Positions 35,114-44,287 of a DNA stretch of 64,000 bases are shown piece by piece. The notes under the pieces are model-generated. The model saw only the letters and a program-made list of their open reading frames with translations, was not told the origin of the DNA and did no database searches. The DNA comes from Streptomyces microflavus. GTDB taxonomy: Bacteria > Actinomycetota > Actinomycetes > Streptomycetales > Streptomycetaceae. Position 1 is the first letter of the stretch; each line of letters opens with the position of its first letter. The position numbers and the translations under genes are program-made. Where the stretch lies: contig NZ_BMUG01000019.1 in NCBI RefSeq assembly GCF_014650075.1, positions 1 through 64,000 on the forward strand. The letters are read 5' to 3'.

Positions 35114-35129
35114 ATAGGTCTGGACCTTT
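35114..35129 (-). promoter_or_regulatory. DasR-like (dre) box 2 of the large chitinase
   Basis: ATAGGTCTGGACCTTT keeps GGTC and GACC half sites. Read on the minus strand the two boxes form the 12-bp direct repeat described for Streptomyces chitinase promoters (TGGTCCAGACCT type). Confidence 0.72.
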
Positions 35130-35278
35130 AGCGCTCAACTTTCTGAATGACTACGTTGTCGCCCACTTGTCGGGTTTCCTCTGGGCGGTCTGCGCCAGGT
35201 GATCTGTGACCCAGCCCACAGCGCTCACCCGCATGGCCGAGGAGCGTCCGTGGCAGACTGGTTCCGTACCAGTAGCAG

Positions 35279-35407
35279 CGCACTCCGGGGTCGGTGCAAT
35301 TCCGAACCGGCGGTTATAGTCCGCGACCCGTCCGCAGCCAGCGGCCGGTTGACCAGGTGGGATTCCTGGACCGACGGTTAAAGTCCGGATGGGAGGCAGT
35401 GCGCGGC
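35279..35407 (+). ncRNA. FMN riboswitch (RFN element)
   Basis: The aptamer core is recognisable: GGTGCAATTCCGAACCGGCG (35293 on), GTTATAGTCCGCGACCC, GGTTGACCAGGTGGGATTCC, GACCGACGGTTAAAGTCCGG and GATGGGAGGCAGTGCGCGGC. These are the conserved blocks of the RFN element. It lies 160 nt upstream of ribD on the same strand and should repress the rib operon when FMN is high. Confidence 0.95.
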
Positions 35408-35435
35408 GGTTCTTCATCGGTACGCCGCCGTAGGC

Positions 35436-35484
35436 GGACGCATGGCCGGGATTCGCCGGACCCCTGCGTCCCTTCTTCGGTTTT
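35436..35484 (+). terminator. riboswitch expression platform (terminator)
   Basis: GGACGCA / TGCGTCC pairs around an inner CCGG/CCGG stem and is followed by CTTCTTCGGTTTT. Position between the FMN aptamer and ribD fits a transcription terminator that forms when FMN is bound. Confidence 0.65.
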
Positions 35485-35565
35485 CGGCGTTTCCCCTGGT
35501 GAGCCGCTTCATCTGTCGTCATCGACAGGCCCCGGAGTCCGTGCCCGAAGAGGCAGGAGGACCCG

Positions 35566-36666
35566 GTGGCATCCGCAGCCGACATCACCGCCATGGGCCG
35601 AGCCATCACACTCGCCGCTCGCGGTCTCGGCTCCACCAGCCCCAACCCGGTCGTCGGCTGTGTCGTCACCGACGCCGCCGGAGCCCTGGCCGGTGAAGGC
35701 TTCCACCAGCGCGCCGGAGGGCCGCACGCCGAGGTCCACGCCCTGCGCGCGGCCGGCGAGCGGGCCCGGGGCGGCACCGCCTACGTCACCCTCGAACCCT
35801 GTAACCACACCGGCCGCACCGGCCCCTGCGCCCAGGCCCTCCTGGACGCCGGGATCAGCCGGGTGGTCTACGCGGTCGGCGACCCGAACCCGCAGGCCAC
35901 CGGGGGTGCTGACACCCTGCGCGCGGCCGGGGTCCAGGTCGAGCAGGGCCCCCTCGCCGCAGAGGCCGAGGCGGGCAACGCCGCCTGGCTGACCTCGGTG
36001 CGCCTGGGCCGCCCGTACGTCCTGTGGAAGTACGCCGCCACCCTCGACGGCCGCATCGCCGCGGCCGACGCCACCAGCCGCTGGATCACCTCGCCCGAGG
36101 CCCGCGCCGACGTCCACCGGCTCCGCGCCGAGGCCGACGCGGTGATCGTGGGCTCCGGCACCGCCCGCACCGACGACCCCCAGCTGGGCGTACGCGGGAT
36201 CGACGGCGCCACCCAGCCGCTGCGGGTCGTCGTCGACACCGACGCCACCGCCGTCCGGCCCGGCGCCCGCGTACTGGACGACACCGCGCCCACCCTGGTC
36301 GCGGTCGCCGACGACGCCCCCGCGGACCACCTCCCCGAGGGCGTCGTACTCCGGCTGCCCCGCGCCGCCACGGGCTCCGGCCTGGACCTCGACGCCCTCC
36401 TCGCCGCCCTCCACGAGCGCGGTGTCCTCTCCGTACTCCTCGAAGGCGGGCCCACCCTCGCCGGTGCCTTCGTCGCCGCGGGAAAGGTCGACAAGGTCGT
36501 CGGCTATCTCGCCCCGGTACTGCTCGGCGCGGGCCCCGCGGCCCTCGGCGACGCCGGAATCACCACGATCTCGCAGGCGTTGCGCCTCGATGTGACCGAG
36601 ACCGTCCGCCTCGGCCCCGATCTGCGCATCACCGCCACCCCCGCCCCTGCTCGGAAGGGAAACTGA
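35566..36666 (+). CDS. ribD: bifunctional pyrimidine deaminase/reductase
   Basis: Catalyses deamination then reduction of the GTP cyclohydrolase II product in riboflavin synthesis. The deaminase half has the zinc motifs HAEVHALRAAG and PCNHTGRTGPC. The reductase half starts near RPYVLWKYAATLDGRIAA and includes VGSGTARTDDPQL and LLEGGPTLAGAF. The 366-residue length is typical. The GTG at 35566 follows AGGAGG by 5 nt. First gene of the FMN-riboswitch-controlled operon; it ends directly at the ribE start. Confidence 0.96.
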   Translation: MASAADITAMGRAITLAARGLGSTSPNPVVGCVVTDAAGALAGEGFHQRAGGPHAEVHALRAAGERARGGTAYVTLEPCNHTGRTGPCAQALLDAGISRVVYAVGDPNPQATGGADTLRAAGVQVEQGPLAAEAEAGNAAWLTSVRLGRPYVLWKYAATLDGRIAAADATSRWITSPEARADVHRLRAEADAVIVGSGTARTDDPQLGVRGIDGATQPLRVVVDTDATAVRPGARVLDDTAPTLVAVADDAPADHLPEGVVLRLPRAATGSGLDLDALLAALHERGVLSVLLEGGPTLAGAFVAAGKVDKVVGYLAPVLLGAGPAALGDAGITTISQALRLDVTETVRLGPDLRITATPAPARKGN

Positions 36667-37275
36667 GTGTTCACCGGAATTGTCGAAGAACTGGGTGAGG
36701 TCACCGCCGTCGAGGAACTCGCCGACGCCTCCCGCTTCCGGCTGCGCGGCCCCGTCGTCACCGACGGCGCCAAGCACGGCGACTCCATCGCGGTGAACGG
36801 CGTCTGCCTCACCGTCGTGGACACCGGCGAGGGCGAGTTCACCGCCGACGTGATGGCGGAGACCCTTCTGCGCTCCAGCCTCGGCGCCCTGACCACCGGC
36901 TCCCGGGTCAACCTGGAGCGCCCGATGGCGCTCGGCGGCCGGCTCGGCGGGCACATCGTCCAGGGGCACGTGGACGGCACCGGCACCATCGTGGAGCGCA
37001 CCCCCTCGGAGAACTGGGAGATCGTCAAGGTCTCCCTGCCGCCCGAGCTGACCCGTTACGTCGTCGAGAAGGGCTCCATCACCGTCGACGGCGTGAGCCT
37101 CACCGTCGTCGACGCCGGACCCGACTACTTCACCATCAGCCTCATCCCCACCACCCTCGCGCTGACCACGCTCGGCCACAAGCAGCCCGGCGACCCGGTC
37201 AACCTGGAGGTGGACGTCATCGCCAAGTACGTCGAGCGGCTGCTCGGGGACCGGTCCGGGCAGGACCCGCGATGA
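36667..37275 (+). CDS. ribE: riboflavin synthase alpha chain
   Basis: Dismutates two 6,7-dimethyl-8-ribityllumazine molecules to riboflavin. The 202-residue protein shows the two-fold repeat of lumazine-binding domains: MFTGIVEELGEV with GDSIAVNGVCLTVV in the first half, and GGHIVQGHVDGTGTI with GSITVDGVSLTVVDAG in the second. The GTG start abuts the ribD stop, and the stop overlaps ribM by 4 bp, so ribD-ribE-ribM are translationally linked. Confidence 0.96.
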   Translation: MFTGIVEELGEVTAVEELADASRFRLRGPVVTDGAKHGDSIAVNGVCLTVVDTGEGEFTADVMAETLLRSSLGALTTGSRVNLERPMALGGRLGGHIVQGHVDGTGTIVERTPSENWEIVKVSLPPELTRYVVEKGSITVDGVSLTVVDAGPDYFTISLIPTTLALTTLGHKQPGDPVNLEVDVIAKYVERLLGDRSGQDPR

Positions 37276-37912
37276 ACGCCGCCTCCTGGCTCAACTCCGA
37301 AGCCTTCACCGTGTTCGGCCAGCACATCAAGTGGTCGGACATGATCGGCAACACCATCGGCCTGATCGCCCTGGCCCTCGGCTGGCGCCGCTCCATCTGG
37401 ACCTGGCCCGCCCAGCTGCTCTCCGGCGCCATCCTCCTGGTCGCCTTCGCCTCCGCGCACCTCTCCGGCAGCGCGGGCAAGCAACTGGTCGTCATCGTCG
37501 TGGCCCTGTGGGGCTGGTGGTCCTGGAACCGCGGCAGGCAGCAGGCCCAGGACGGCTCCATCGCCGTCCGCTTCGCCACCTGGCGCGAGCGCGGTGTGCT
37601 GATCGGCGCGGCGGCGCTGGGCACCCTCGCCGTCGGCGGCCTGTTCACCGCGTTCCCGTCGCTCTCCTGGGACCCGTGGCCGGACGCGTACATCTTCGTC
37701 GGCACGGTCGTCGCGATGTACGCCCAGGCCAAGGGCATGGTCGAGTTCTGGTTCGCCTGGCTCCTGGTCGACCTCGTCGGCGTCCCCCTGAACTTCGCCA
37801 ACGGCTTCGCCTTCTCCGGCTTCGTCTACATCATCTACGGCGCCCTCGTCCTGTGGGGCATGCGCGACTGGTGGCTGCGTACGCGGACACCCGCTCTGGA
37901 AGGAGCCACGGC

Positions 37913-37916
<4 letters not shown>
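37272..37916 (+). CDS. ribM: PnuC-like riboflavin transporter
   Basis: A 214-residue membrane protein of the PnuC family with about seven hydrophobic helices (GLIALALGWRRSIWTWPAQLL, IVVALWGWWSWNRGR, MVEFWFAWLLVDLVGVPLN). PnuC proteins carry nicotinamide riboside, but members inside actinobacterial rib operons (RibM, earlier PnuX) import riboflavin by facilitated diffusion, and the riboswitch-led context supports that. Start and stop overlap ribE and ribBA by 4 bp each (ATGA). Confidence 0.9.
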
Positions 37917-39217
<1,301 letters not shown>

Positions 39218-39255
39218 CCACCGACCACTTCTACGCAACGAGCTTCAGGAGAACC

Positions 39256-39741
39256 ATGAGCGGCAAGGGTGCACCCGAACTGTCCGTACGCAACTGCGCC
39301 GACCTCCGGGTGGCCGTCATCGCGGCCCAGTGGCACGAGAAGGTCATGGACGGCCTCGTCGACGGTGCCCTGCGCGCCCTGCACGAGCTGGGCATCGACG
39401 AGCCGACCCTCCTCCGGGTCCCCGGCTCCTTCGAGCTGCCCGTCGTCGCCAAGGTGCTCGCCGGCCGCGGCTACGACGCGATCGTCGCCCTCGGCGTGAT
39501 CATCCGGGGCGGCACCCCCCACTTCGAGTACGTCTCCCAGGGCGTCACCATGGGCCTCACCCAGGTCACCGTCGACACCGGTGTTCCCGTCGGCTTCGGC
39601 GTACTGACCTGCGACACCGAGGAGCAGGCGCTCGACCGGGCGGGCATCGAAGGGTCCAACGAGGACAAGGGGCACGAAGCGGTCACCGCCGCCGTGGCCA
39701 CCGCGGCCACGCTGCGGACCGTCAGCGAACCCTGGCGCTGA
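39256..39741 (+). CDS. ribH: 6,7-dimethyl-8-ribityllumazine synthase
   Basis: Condenses the ribitylaminouracil and dihydroxybutanone phosphate to lumazine. The 161-residue protein has VIAAQWHEKVMDGLVDGAL, VPGSFELPVVAKVL, VIIRGGTPHFEYVSQG with the catalytic His, and VPVGFGVLTCDTEEQALDRAG. The ATG at 39256 follows AGGAGA. Last rib gene; hisE begins 35 bp after it. Confidence 0.97.
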   Translation: MSGKGAPELSVRNCADLRVAVIAAQWHEKVMDGLVDGALRALHELGIDEPTLLRVPGSFELPVVAKVLAGRGYDAIVALGVIIRGGTPHFEYVSQGVTMGLTQVTVDTGVPVGFGVLTCDTEEQALDRAGIEGSNEDKGHEAVTAAVATAATLRTVSEPWR

Positions 39742-39760
39742 GTACGCCCCGGCGACCCCG

Positions 39761-39766
39761 TATTCT
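39761..39766 (+). promoter_or_regulatory. possible -10 box for hisE
   Basis: TATTCT lies 10 nt upstream of the hisE ATG in the 35-bp ribH-hisE gap. If used, the hisE 5' leader would be only a few nucleotides. There is no clear -35 box, so this is weak. Confidence 0.3.
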
Positions 39767-39776
39767 GAGGACCATC

Positions 39777-40049
39777 ATGGCCAACAAAACCTTCGAAGAG
39801 CTCTTCACCGAGCTCCAGCTCAAGGCCGCCGAGGGCGACCCCGCAACCTCCCGCACCGCCGAACTGGTGGGCAAGGGCGTGCATGCCATCGGCAAGAAGG
39901 TCGTCGAGGAGGCCGCCGAGGTCTGGATGGCCGCCGAGTACGAGGGCAAGGAGGCCGCTGCCGAGGAGATCTCGCAGCTCCTCTACCACGTCCAGGTGAT
40001 GATGGTCGCCCGTGGCATCTCCCTCGACGACGTCTACGCCCATCTCTGA
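39777..40049 (+). CDS. hisE: phosphoribosyl-ATP pyrophosphatase
   Basis: Hydrolyses phosphoribosyl-ATP to phosphoribosyl-AMP, histidine step 2. The 90-residue all-alpha MazG-like protein has TFEELFTELQLKAAEGDPATSRT, KKVVEEAAEVWMAA and AAEEISQLLYHVQVMM with the Mg-binding acidic residues. The separate HisE (not fused to HisI) and its pairing with hisG, away from the main his operon, is usual for actinobacteria. Confidence 0.96.
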   Translation: MANKTFEELFTELQLKAAEGDPATSRTAELVGKGVHAIGKKVVEEAAEVWMAAEYEGKEAAAEEISQLLYHVQVMMVARGISLDDVYAHL

Positions 40050-40108
40050 GCCCGGCCCCAGCACCGCACGTCCCCCCGTTCTCCCTCCGCACAAAGGAAG
40101 CTGACCTC

Positions 40109-40957
40109 ATGCTGCGCATCGCCGTCCCCAACAAGGGTGCACTCTCCGGCTCTGCGATGGCCATGCTCCATGAGGCCGGCTACCAGCAGCGCAAGGAGTC
40201 CAAGGAGCTCGTCCTGGTCGACCCCGGGAACGAGGTCGAGTTCTTCTACCTCCGCCCCCGGGACATCGCGATCTACGTCAGCTCCGGCAAGCTCGACATC
40301 GGCATCACCGGCCGCGACCTGCTCCTGGACTCGGGCGCCGACGCCGAGGAGATCCTCCAGCTCGGCTTCGCCCGCTCCACCTTCCGCTACGCCACCAAGC
40401 CCGGCACCGCCGCCGGCCCCCAGGACTTCGACGGCATGACGATCGCCACCTCCTACGAGGGCATCGTCGCCGCCCACCTCGCCGAGGCCGGCGTCAAGGC
40501 GTCCATCGTCCACCTCGACGGCGCGGTCGAGACCGCCATCGAGCTCGGCGTCGCCCAGATCATCGCCGACGTCGTCGAGACCGGCACCAGCATGCGCAAC
40601 GCCGGACTCGAAGTGATCGGCGACCCGATCATGACCTCCGAGGCCGTCGTCATCCGCCGCAACGGCGCCCCCACCGACGACCCGAAGGTCCAGCAGTTCC
40701 TGCGCCGCCTCCAGGGCGTCCTGGTCGCCCGGTCCTACGTGATGATGGACTACGACTGCCGCGTCGAGCACCTGGAGCGCGCCGTCGCCCTCACCCCGGG
40801 CCTGGAGTCGCCGACCATCTCCCCGCTGCACCACGAGGGCTGGGTCGCCGTCCGCTCCATGGTCGCCGCCAAGGAGGCCCAGCGGATCATGGACGACCTG
40901 TACGAGCTCGGCGCCCGCGCCATCCTCACCACGGCCATCCACGCCTGCCGCCTCTGA
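40109..40957 (+). CDS. hisG: ATP phosphoribosyltransferase (long form)
   Basis: Commits ATP and PRPP to histidine synthesis. The 282-residue length shows the long HisG type with a C-terminal ACT-like regulatory domain (about 205-282, PTISPLHHEGWVAVRSM...LYELGARAILTTAIHACRL). The catalytic part has LRIAVPNKGALSGSAMAML, the SSGKLDIGITGRD segment and the PRPP loop IADVVETGTSMR. It should be feedback-inhibited by histidine. The ATG follows AAGGAAG. Confidence 0.96.
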   Translation: MLRIAVPNKGALSGSAMAMLHEAGYQQRKESKELVLVDPGNEVEFFYLRPRDIAIYVSSGKLDIGITGRDLLLDSGADAEEILQLGFARSTFRYATKPGTAAGPQDFDGMTIATSYEGIVAAHLAEAGVKASIVHLDGAVETAIELGVAQIIADVVETGTSMRNAGLEVIGDPIMTSEAVVIRRNGAPTDDPKVQQFLRRLQGVLVARSYVMMDYDCRVEHLERAVALTPGLESPTISPLHHEGWVAVRSMVAAKEAQRIMDDLYELGARAILTTAIHACRL

Positions 40958-41010
40958 GCACCGAGGCCATCGCGAAACCGGCCACCCGCACACCCCGAGA
41001 GAAGACCCCG

Positions 41011-41472
41011 ATGTCCGCGCCCCGGCCCGAACTCCCCACCCTCCCGGTCACCTTCCGGCCCACCCTCACCCGGGTGGTCCTGCTGAGCGTGGGCCTGGCG
41101 ATGTTCCTCGTCATCACGGTCATCGCCCTGATGCTGGAGCGGCTCAACCCGGGGGAGCGGGTCACCTTCATCTTCGTCGCCGCGCTCTTCCTCGGTGTCC
41201 TGGCCCTGCTCAGCAGGCCCAGGGTCACCGCCGACGACACCGGGGTCACCGTCGTCAACATCACCCGGACCCGCAGGCTGGCCTGGGAGGAGATCCTCCG
41301 CGTCAACCTGCGGTCCGGCGACCCCTGGGTCTTCCTCGACCTCAGCGACGGCACCAGCATGCCCGCCCTCGGCATCCAGCCCGGCATGGCCAAGGAGCAG
41401 GCCATCCGCGACGCCCGCTCCCTGCGCGCCCTCGCCGAGTCCCGGTCCGCCACGGGCGACGACACCCCCTGA
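41011..41472 (+). CDS. PH domain-containing membrane protein
   Basis: A 153-residue protein. Two hydrophobic helices (VVLLSVGLAMFLVITVIALML and VTFIFVAALFLGVLALL) are followed by a small bacterial PH-like domain (RVTADDTGVTVVNITRTRRLAWEEILRVNL, then WVFLDLSDGTSMPALGIQ). Function is unknown. It sits 53 bp after hisG on the same strand, an order I recall from other Streptomyces, but no histidine role is implied. Confidence 0.82.
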   Translation: MSAPRPELPTLPVTFRPTLTRVVLLSVGLAMFLVITVIALMLERLNPGERVTFIFVAALFLGVLALLSRPRVTADDTGVTVVNITRTRRLAWEEILRVNLRSGDPWVFLDLSDGTSMPALGIQPGMAKEQAIRDARSLRALAESRSATGDDTP

Positions 41473-41674
41473 CCGGCGGAGCACCCGCGCCGCACACGGC
41501 CGCGTTGTCTACTCTGGTGGACGGCGGCGCCCCGTGCGCCCCGCCCCGCCCGTTCCACGGCTCCCCACCCGGGGCCCGCGGGGCCTTCCTGCGACCCAAG
41601 GAGTGACTCCCTCCAGCAATGGACGGATCGTCCGGTAGTACCTGCGCCGCCCCTTCCCCGGAGGCGGCGGCCTC

Positions 41675-43084
41675 ATGACCACCCCCCTGCTGCTCCTCGC
41701 GGCGGCCTTCCTCCTCATCCTCGCCAACGGATTCTTCGTGGCAGCCGAATTCGGGCTCGTCACCGTGGACCGGCCCGACGCCGAACGCGCTGCCGCCGAG
41801 GGCGACCGGCGGGCCCGTACCGTCGTCGAAGCCCTGCGCGAACTCTCCTTCCAGCTCTCCGGCACCCAGCTCGGCATCACCATCACCTCGCTGGTCGTCG
41901 GGATGCTCGCCGAACCGGCACTCGCCCAGCTGCTCGCCGGTCCCCTCACCGCCACCGGACTGCCCGCGGGCGCGGTCCCCGGCGTCGGCATCGTCATCGG
42001 GATGCTCCTCGCCTCCGCCGTCCAGATGGTCGTCGGCGAACTCGTCCCCAAGAACTGGGCGGTCTCCCGGCCGCTCCAGGTCGCCCGCTTCGTCGCCGGA
42101 CCGCAGGCCCGCTTCGCCACCCTGCTGCGGCCCGTCATCATCGCGCTGAACACGCTGGCCAACCGGCTGGTCCGGCTCTTCGGCGTCGAGCCCACCGACG
42201 AGCTGGCCTCCGCCCGCACCCCGGGCGAGCTGGTCTCCCTGGCCCGCCACTCAGCCGAGGCCGGAACCCTGGAACAGGACACAGCCGACCTCTTCGTACG
42301 GACCCTCTCGCTGGCCGGGCTCACCGCCCAGCACGTCATGACCCCCCGGGTGAAGGTCAGCGCCCTGCACTCCTCCGCGACCGCCGAGGACGTCCTCAAC
42401 CTCACCCGCGCCACCGGCCTCTCCCGCTTCCCGGTCTACCGGGACCGCATCGACGAGGTCATCGGCATGGTCCACCTCAAGGACGCCCTCGCCGTCCCCG
42501 CCCACGAGCGCCTGCGCACCCCGGCCGGCACGATCGCCGTCGCCCCGCTGCTGGTGCCCGAGACCCTGCCCGTGGAGCTGCTGCTGCGGCGGCTGCGCCA
42601 CGAGCAGCCGATAGCCGTCGTCGTCGACGAGTACGGCGGCACCGCCGGGGTCGTCACCCTGGAGGACATCATCGAGGAGCTCGTCGGCGAGGTCCGCGAC
42701 GAGCACGACGCCGAGGGCTCCGACCGCCCCGAACTCAGCCCCGCCACCGGTGAGGACGGCCGACCGGCCTGGGACGCCGAGGGCAGCTGCCGGATCCCCA
42801 CCCTGCGCCGGATAGGCCTGGAGCCGCCGGAAGGGCCGTACGAGACCGTCGCCGGGCTCGTCGCCGACCTGCTGGGCCGCATCCCCGCCCCCGGCGACCT
42901 GGCCGAACTCCCCGGCTGGCGGATCTCCGTCCACCGGGTCGGCCACTACCGCGCCGAACGGGTCCGCTTCACCCGCACCGCCGACCCGCTGCCGGACCCG
43001 GCCGTACGGGGCGGCCTGCCGAAGGCGTCCGGGCAGGACACGCCGGACGCAGCCGCGCACGCCCTGCTGGAGGCCGCGCGATGA
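41675..43084 (+). CDS. CNNM/CorC (hemolysin-family) membrane protein
   Basis: A 469-residue protein of the DUF21-CBS-CorC/HlyC type. The N-terminal transmembrane DUF21 domain (LLLLAAAFLLILANGFFVAAEF through about residue 190) precedes a CBS pair (about 210-335; VMTPRVKVSALHSSATAEDVL, AVVVDEYGGTAGVVTLEDII) and a C-terminal CorC/HlyC domain with acidic inserts. The family, despite its hemolysin name, is now linked to Mg2+ efflux or sensing. The stop overlaps the next, paralogous gene by 4 bp, so a heterodimer is plausible. Confidence 0.92.
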   Translation: MTTPLLLLAAAFLLILANGFFVAAEFGLVTVDRPDAERAAAEGDRRARTVVEALRELSFQLSGTQLGITITSLVVGMLAEPALAQLLAGPLTATGLPAGAVPGVGIVIGMLLASAVQMVVGELVPKNWAVSRPLQVARFVAGPQARFATLLRPVIIALNTLANRLVRLFGVEPTDELASARTPGELVSLARHSAEAGTLEQDTADLFVRTLSLAGLTAQHVMTPRVKVSALHSSATAEDVLNLTRATGLSRFPVYRDRIDEVIGMVHLKDALAVPAHERLRTPAGTIAVAPLLVPETLPVELLLRRLRHEQPIAVVVDEYGGTAGVVTLEDIIEELVGEVRDEHDAEGSDRPELSPATGEDGRPAWDAEGSCRIPTLRRIGLEPPEGPYETVAGLVADLLGRIPAPGDLAELPGWRISVHRVGHYRAERVRFTRTADPLPDPAVRGGLPKASGQDTPDAAAHALLEAAR

Positions 43085-44184
43085 GCATGCTCCAACTCCT
43101 CTTCGCCGCCCTCCTCGTGCTGGCGAACGGCTTCTTCGTCGGCGCCGAGTTCGCCCTGGTCTCCGTCCGCCGCAGCCAGGTCGAACCGCTGGCCGCCCAG
43201 GGGTCGAGCCGGGCCCGCACGGTCCTGTACGGGCTGGAGAACCTGCCGCGGATGATGGCCGCCGCCCAGTTCGGCATCACCATCTGCTCGCTCACCCTCG
43301 GAGCCGTCGCCGAACCGACCGTGGCCCGTCTCCTGGAGCCGGTCTTCCACGCGGCGCACCTCCCCGAAGGGCTCATCCACCCGCTCGGCTTCGCGCTGGC
43401 GCTCGCCCTCGTGGTCGCCGCGCACCTGGTCATCGGCGAAATGGTCCCGAAGAACCTCGCGATGGCCGCCCCGGAGCGCACCGCGCTCTGGCTCAGCCCC
43501 GGCCTGGTCGGCTTCGCCCGGCTCTGCCGTCCGGTCACCACCGCGCTGGGCGCCTGCGCGGCTCTGGTGCTGCGGATCTTCGGCGTCGAACCGAAGGACG
43601 AGGTGGAGGCCGTCTTCACCAGCGAGCAGCTCAACCGGCTGGTCGAGGACTCCGGCCAGGCGGGGCTGCTCGGCCCCGAGGCCCAGGAGCGCCTGGAGGA
43701 CGCCCTCGTCCTGGGCAGCCGGCCCGTCACCGACGTCCTGCTGGAGCGGGCCTCCCTGGTGACGGTGGACCCGTCGGTGACCCCGCGCCGGATCGAGGAG
43801 CTGACGGTACGGACCGGCTTCTCCCGCTTCCCCGTCTGCGCGGAGGGCGGCGGCCCCTTCCTGGGCTACCTGCACGTCAAGGACGTCCTGGACCTGGAGG
43901 ACGCCGACCGGCCGGTCCCGCGGCAGCTCTGGCGCCCGATGGCCGCCGTACGGGCCGAACTCCCGCTCGACGACGCCCTGACGGTGATGCGCCGCGCGGC
44001 GACACACCTGGCCCAGGTCGCGGACGGATCGGGCCGCATCCTCGGCCTGGTGGCGATGGAGGACGTCCTGGAGACGCTGGTGGGAGAGGTCCGCGACCCG
44101 GCCCACCGGGTGGTGTCGGTGCCCCTGCGCACGGTGGACGTACCGGCGCCGGAGGCCAGGGCGGGCAGGACCCTGGTGTCCTGA
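43081..44184 (+). CDS. CNNM/CorC membrane protein, second copy
   Basis: A 367-residue paralogue of the preceding gene: DUF21 (LQLLFAALLVLANGFFVGAEFALVSV), then a CBS pair (VTDVLLERASLVTVDPSVTPRRI, ILGLVAMEDVLETLVGEV). It lacks most of the C-terminal CorC/HlyC domain, ending soon after the second CBS. The tandem long-plus-short arrangement is common in actinobacteria. Start overlaps the upstream stop (ATGA). Confidence 0.92.
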   Translation: MSMLQLLFAALLVLANGFFVGAEFALVSVRRSQVEPLAAQGSSRARTVLYGLENLPRMMAAAQFGITICSLTLGAVAEPTVARLLEPVFHAAHLPEGLIHPLGFALALALVVAAHLVIGEMVPKNLAMAAPERTALWLSPGLVGFARLCRPVTTALGACAALVLRIFGVEPKDEVEAVFTSEQLNRLVEDSGQAGLLGPEAQERLEDALVLGSRPVTDVLLERASLVTVDPSVTPRRIEELTVRTGFSRFPVCAEGGGPFLGYLHVKDVLDLEDADRPVPRQLWRPMAAVRAELPLDDALTVMRRAATHLAQVADGSGRILGLVAMEDVLETLVGEVRDPAHRVVSVPLRTVDVPAPEARAGRTLVS

Positions 44185-44187
44185 GGC

Positions 44188-44237
44188 GTACGGGGCCGGG
44201 CCGGCCGGAGAACTCTCCGCCCCGCCCGGCCCCGTAC
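44188..44237. terminator. bidirectional terminator
   Basis: GTACGGGGCCGGGC / GCCCGGCCCCGTAC is a perfect 14-bp stem with a 22-nt loop that contains a further GGAGA/TCTCC pair. Located between the convergent CorC-like and AAA+ genes. Confidence 0.85.
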
Positions 44238-44287
44238 AGGCCTTGTGTCCTCGTGCCCCCGCCCGGCCCCGCAGGTGCCCCGCGTCC

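Noticed and set aside
32452..35202. 916-residue + strand open frame opposite the large chitinase
   Set aside because: Antisense shadow with biased Gly/Val/Arg content; the minus strand has signal peptide, GH18 motif and CBM.
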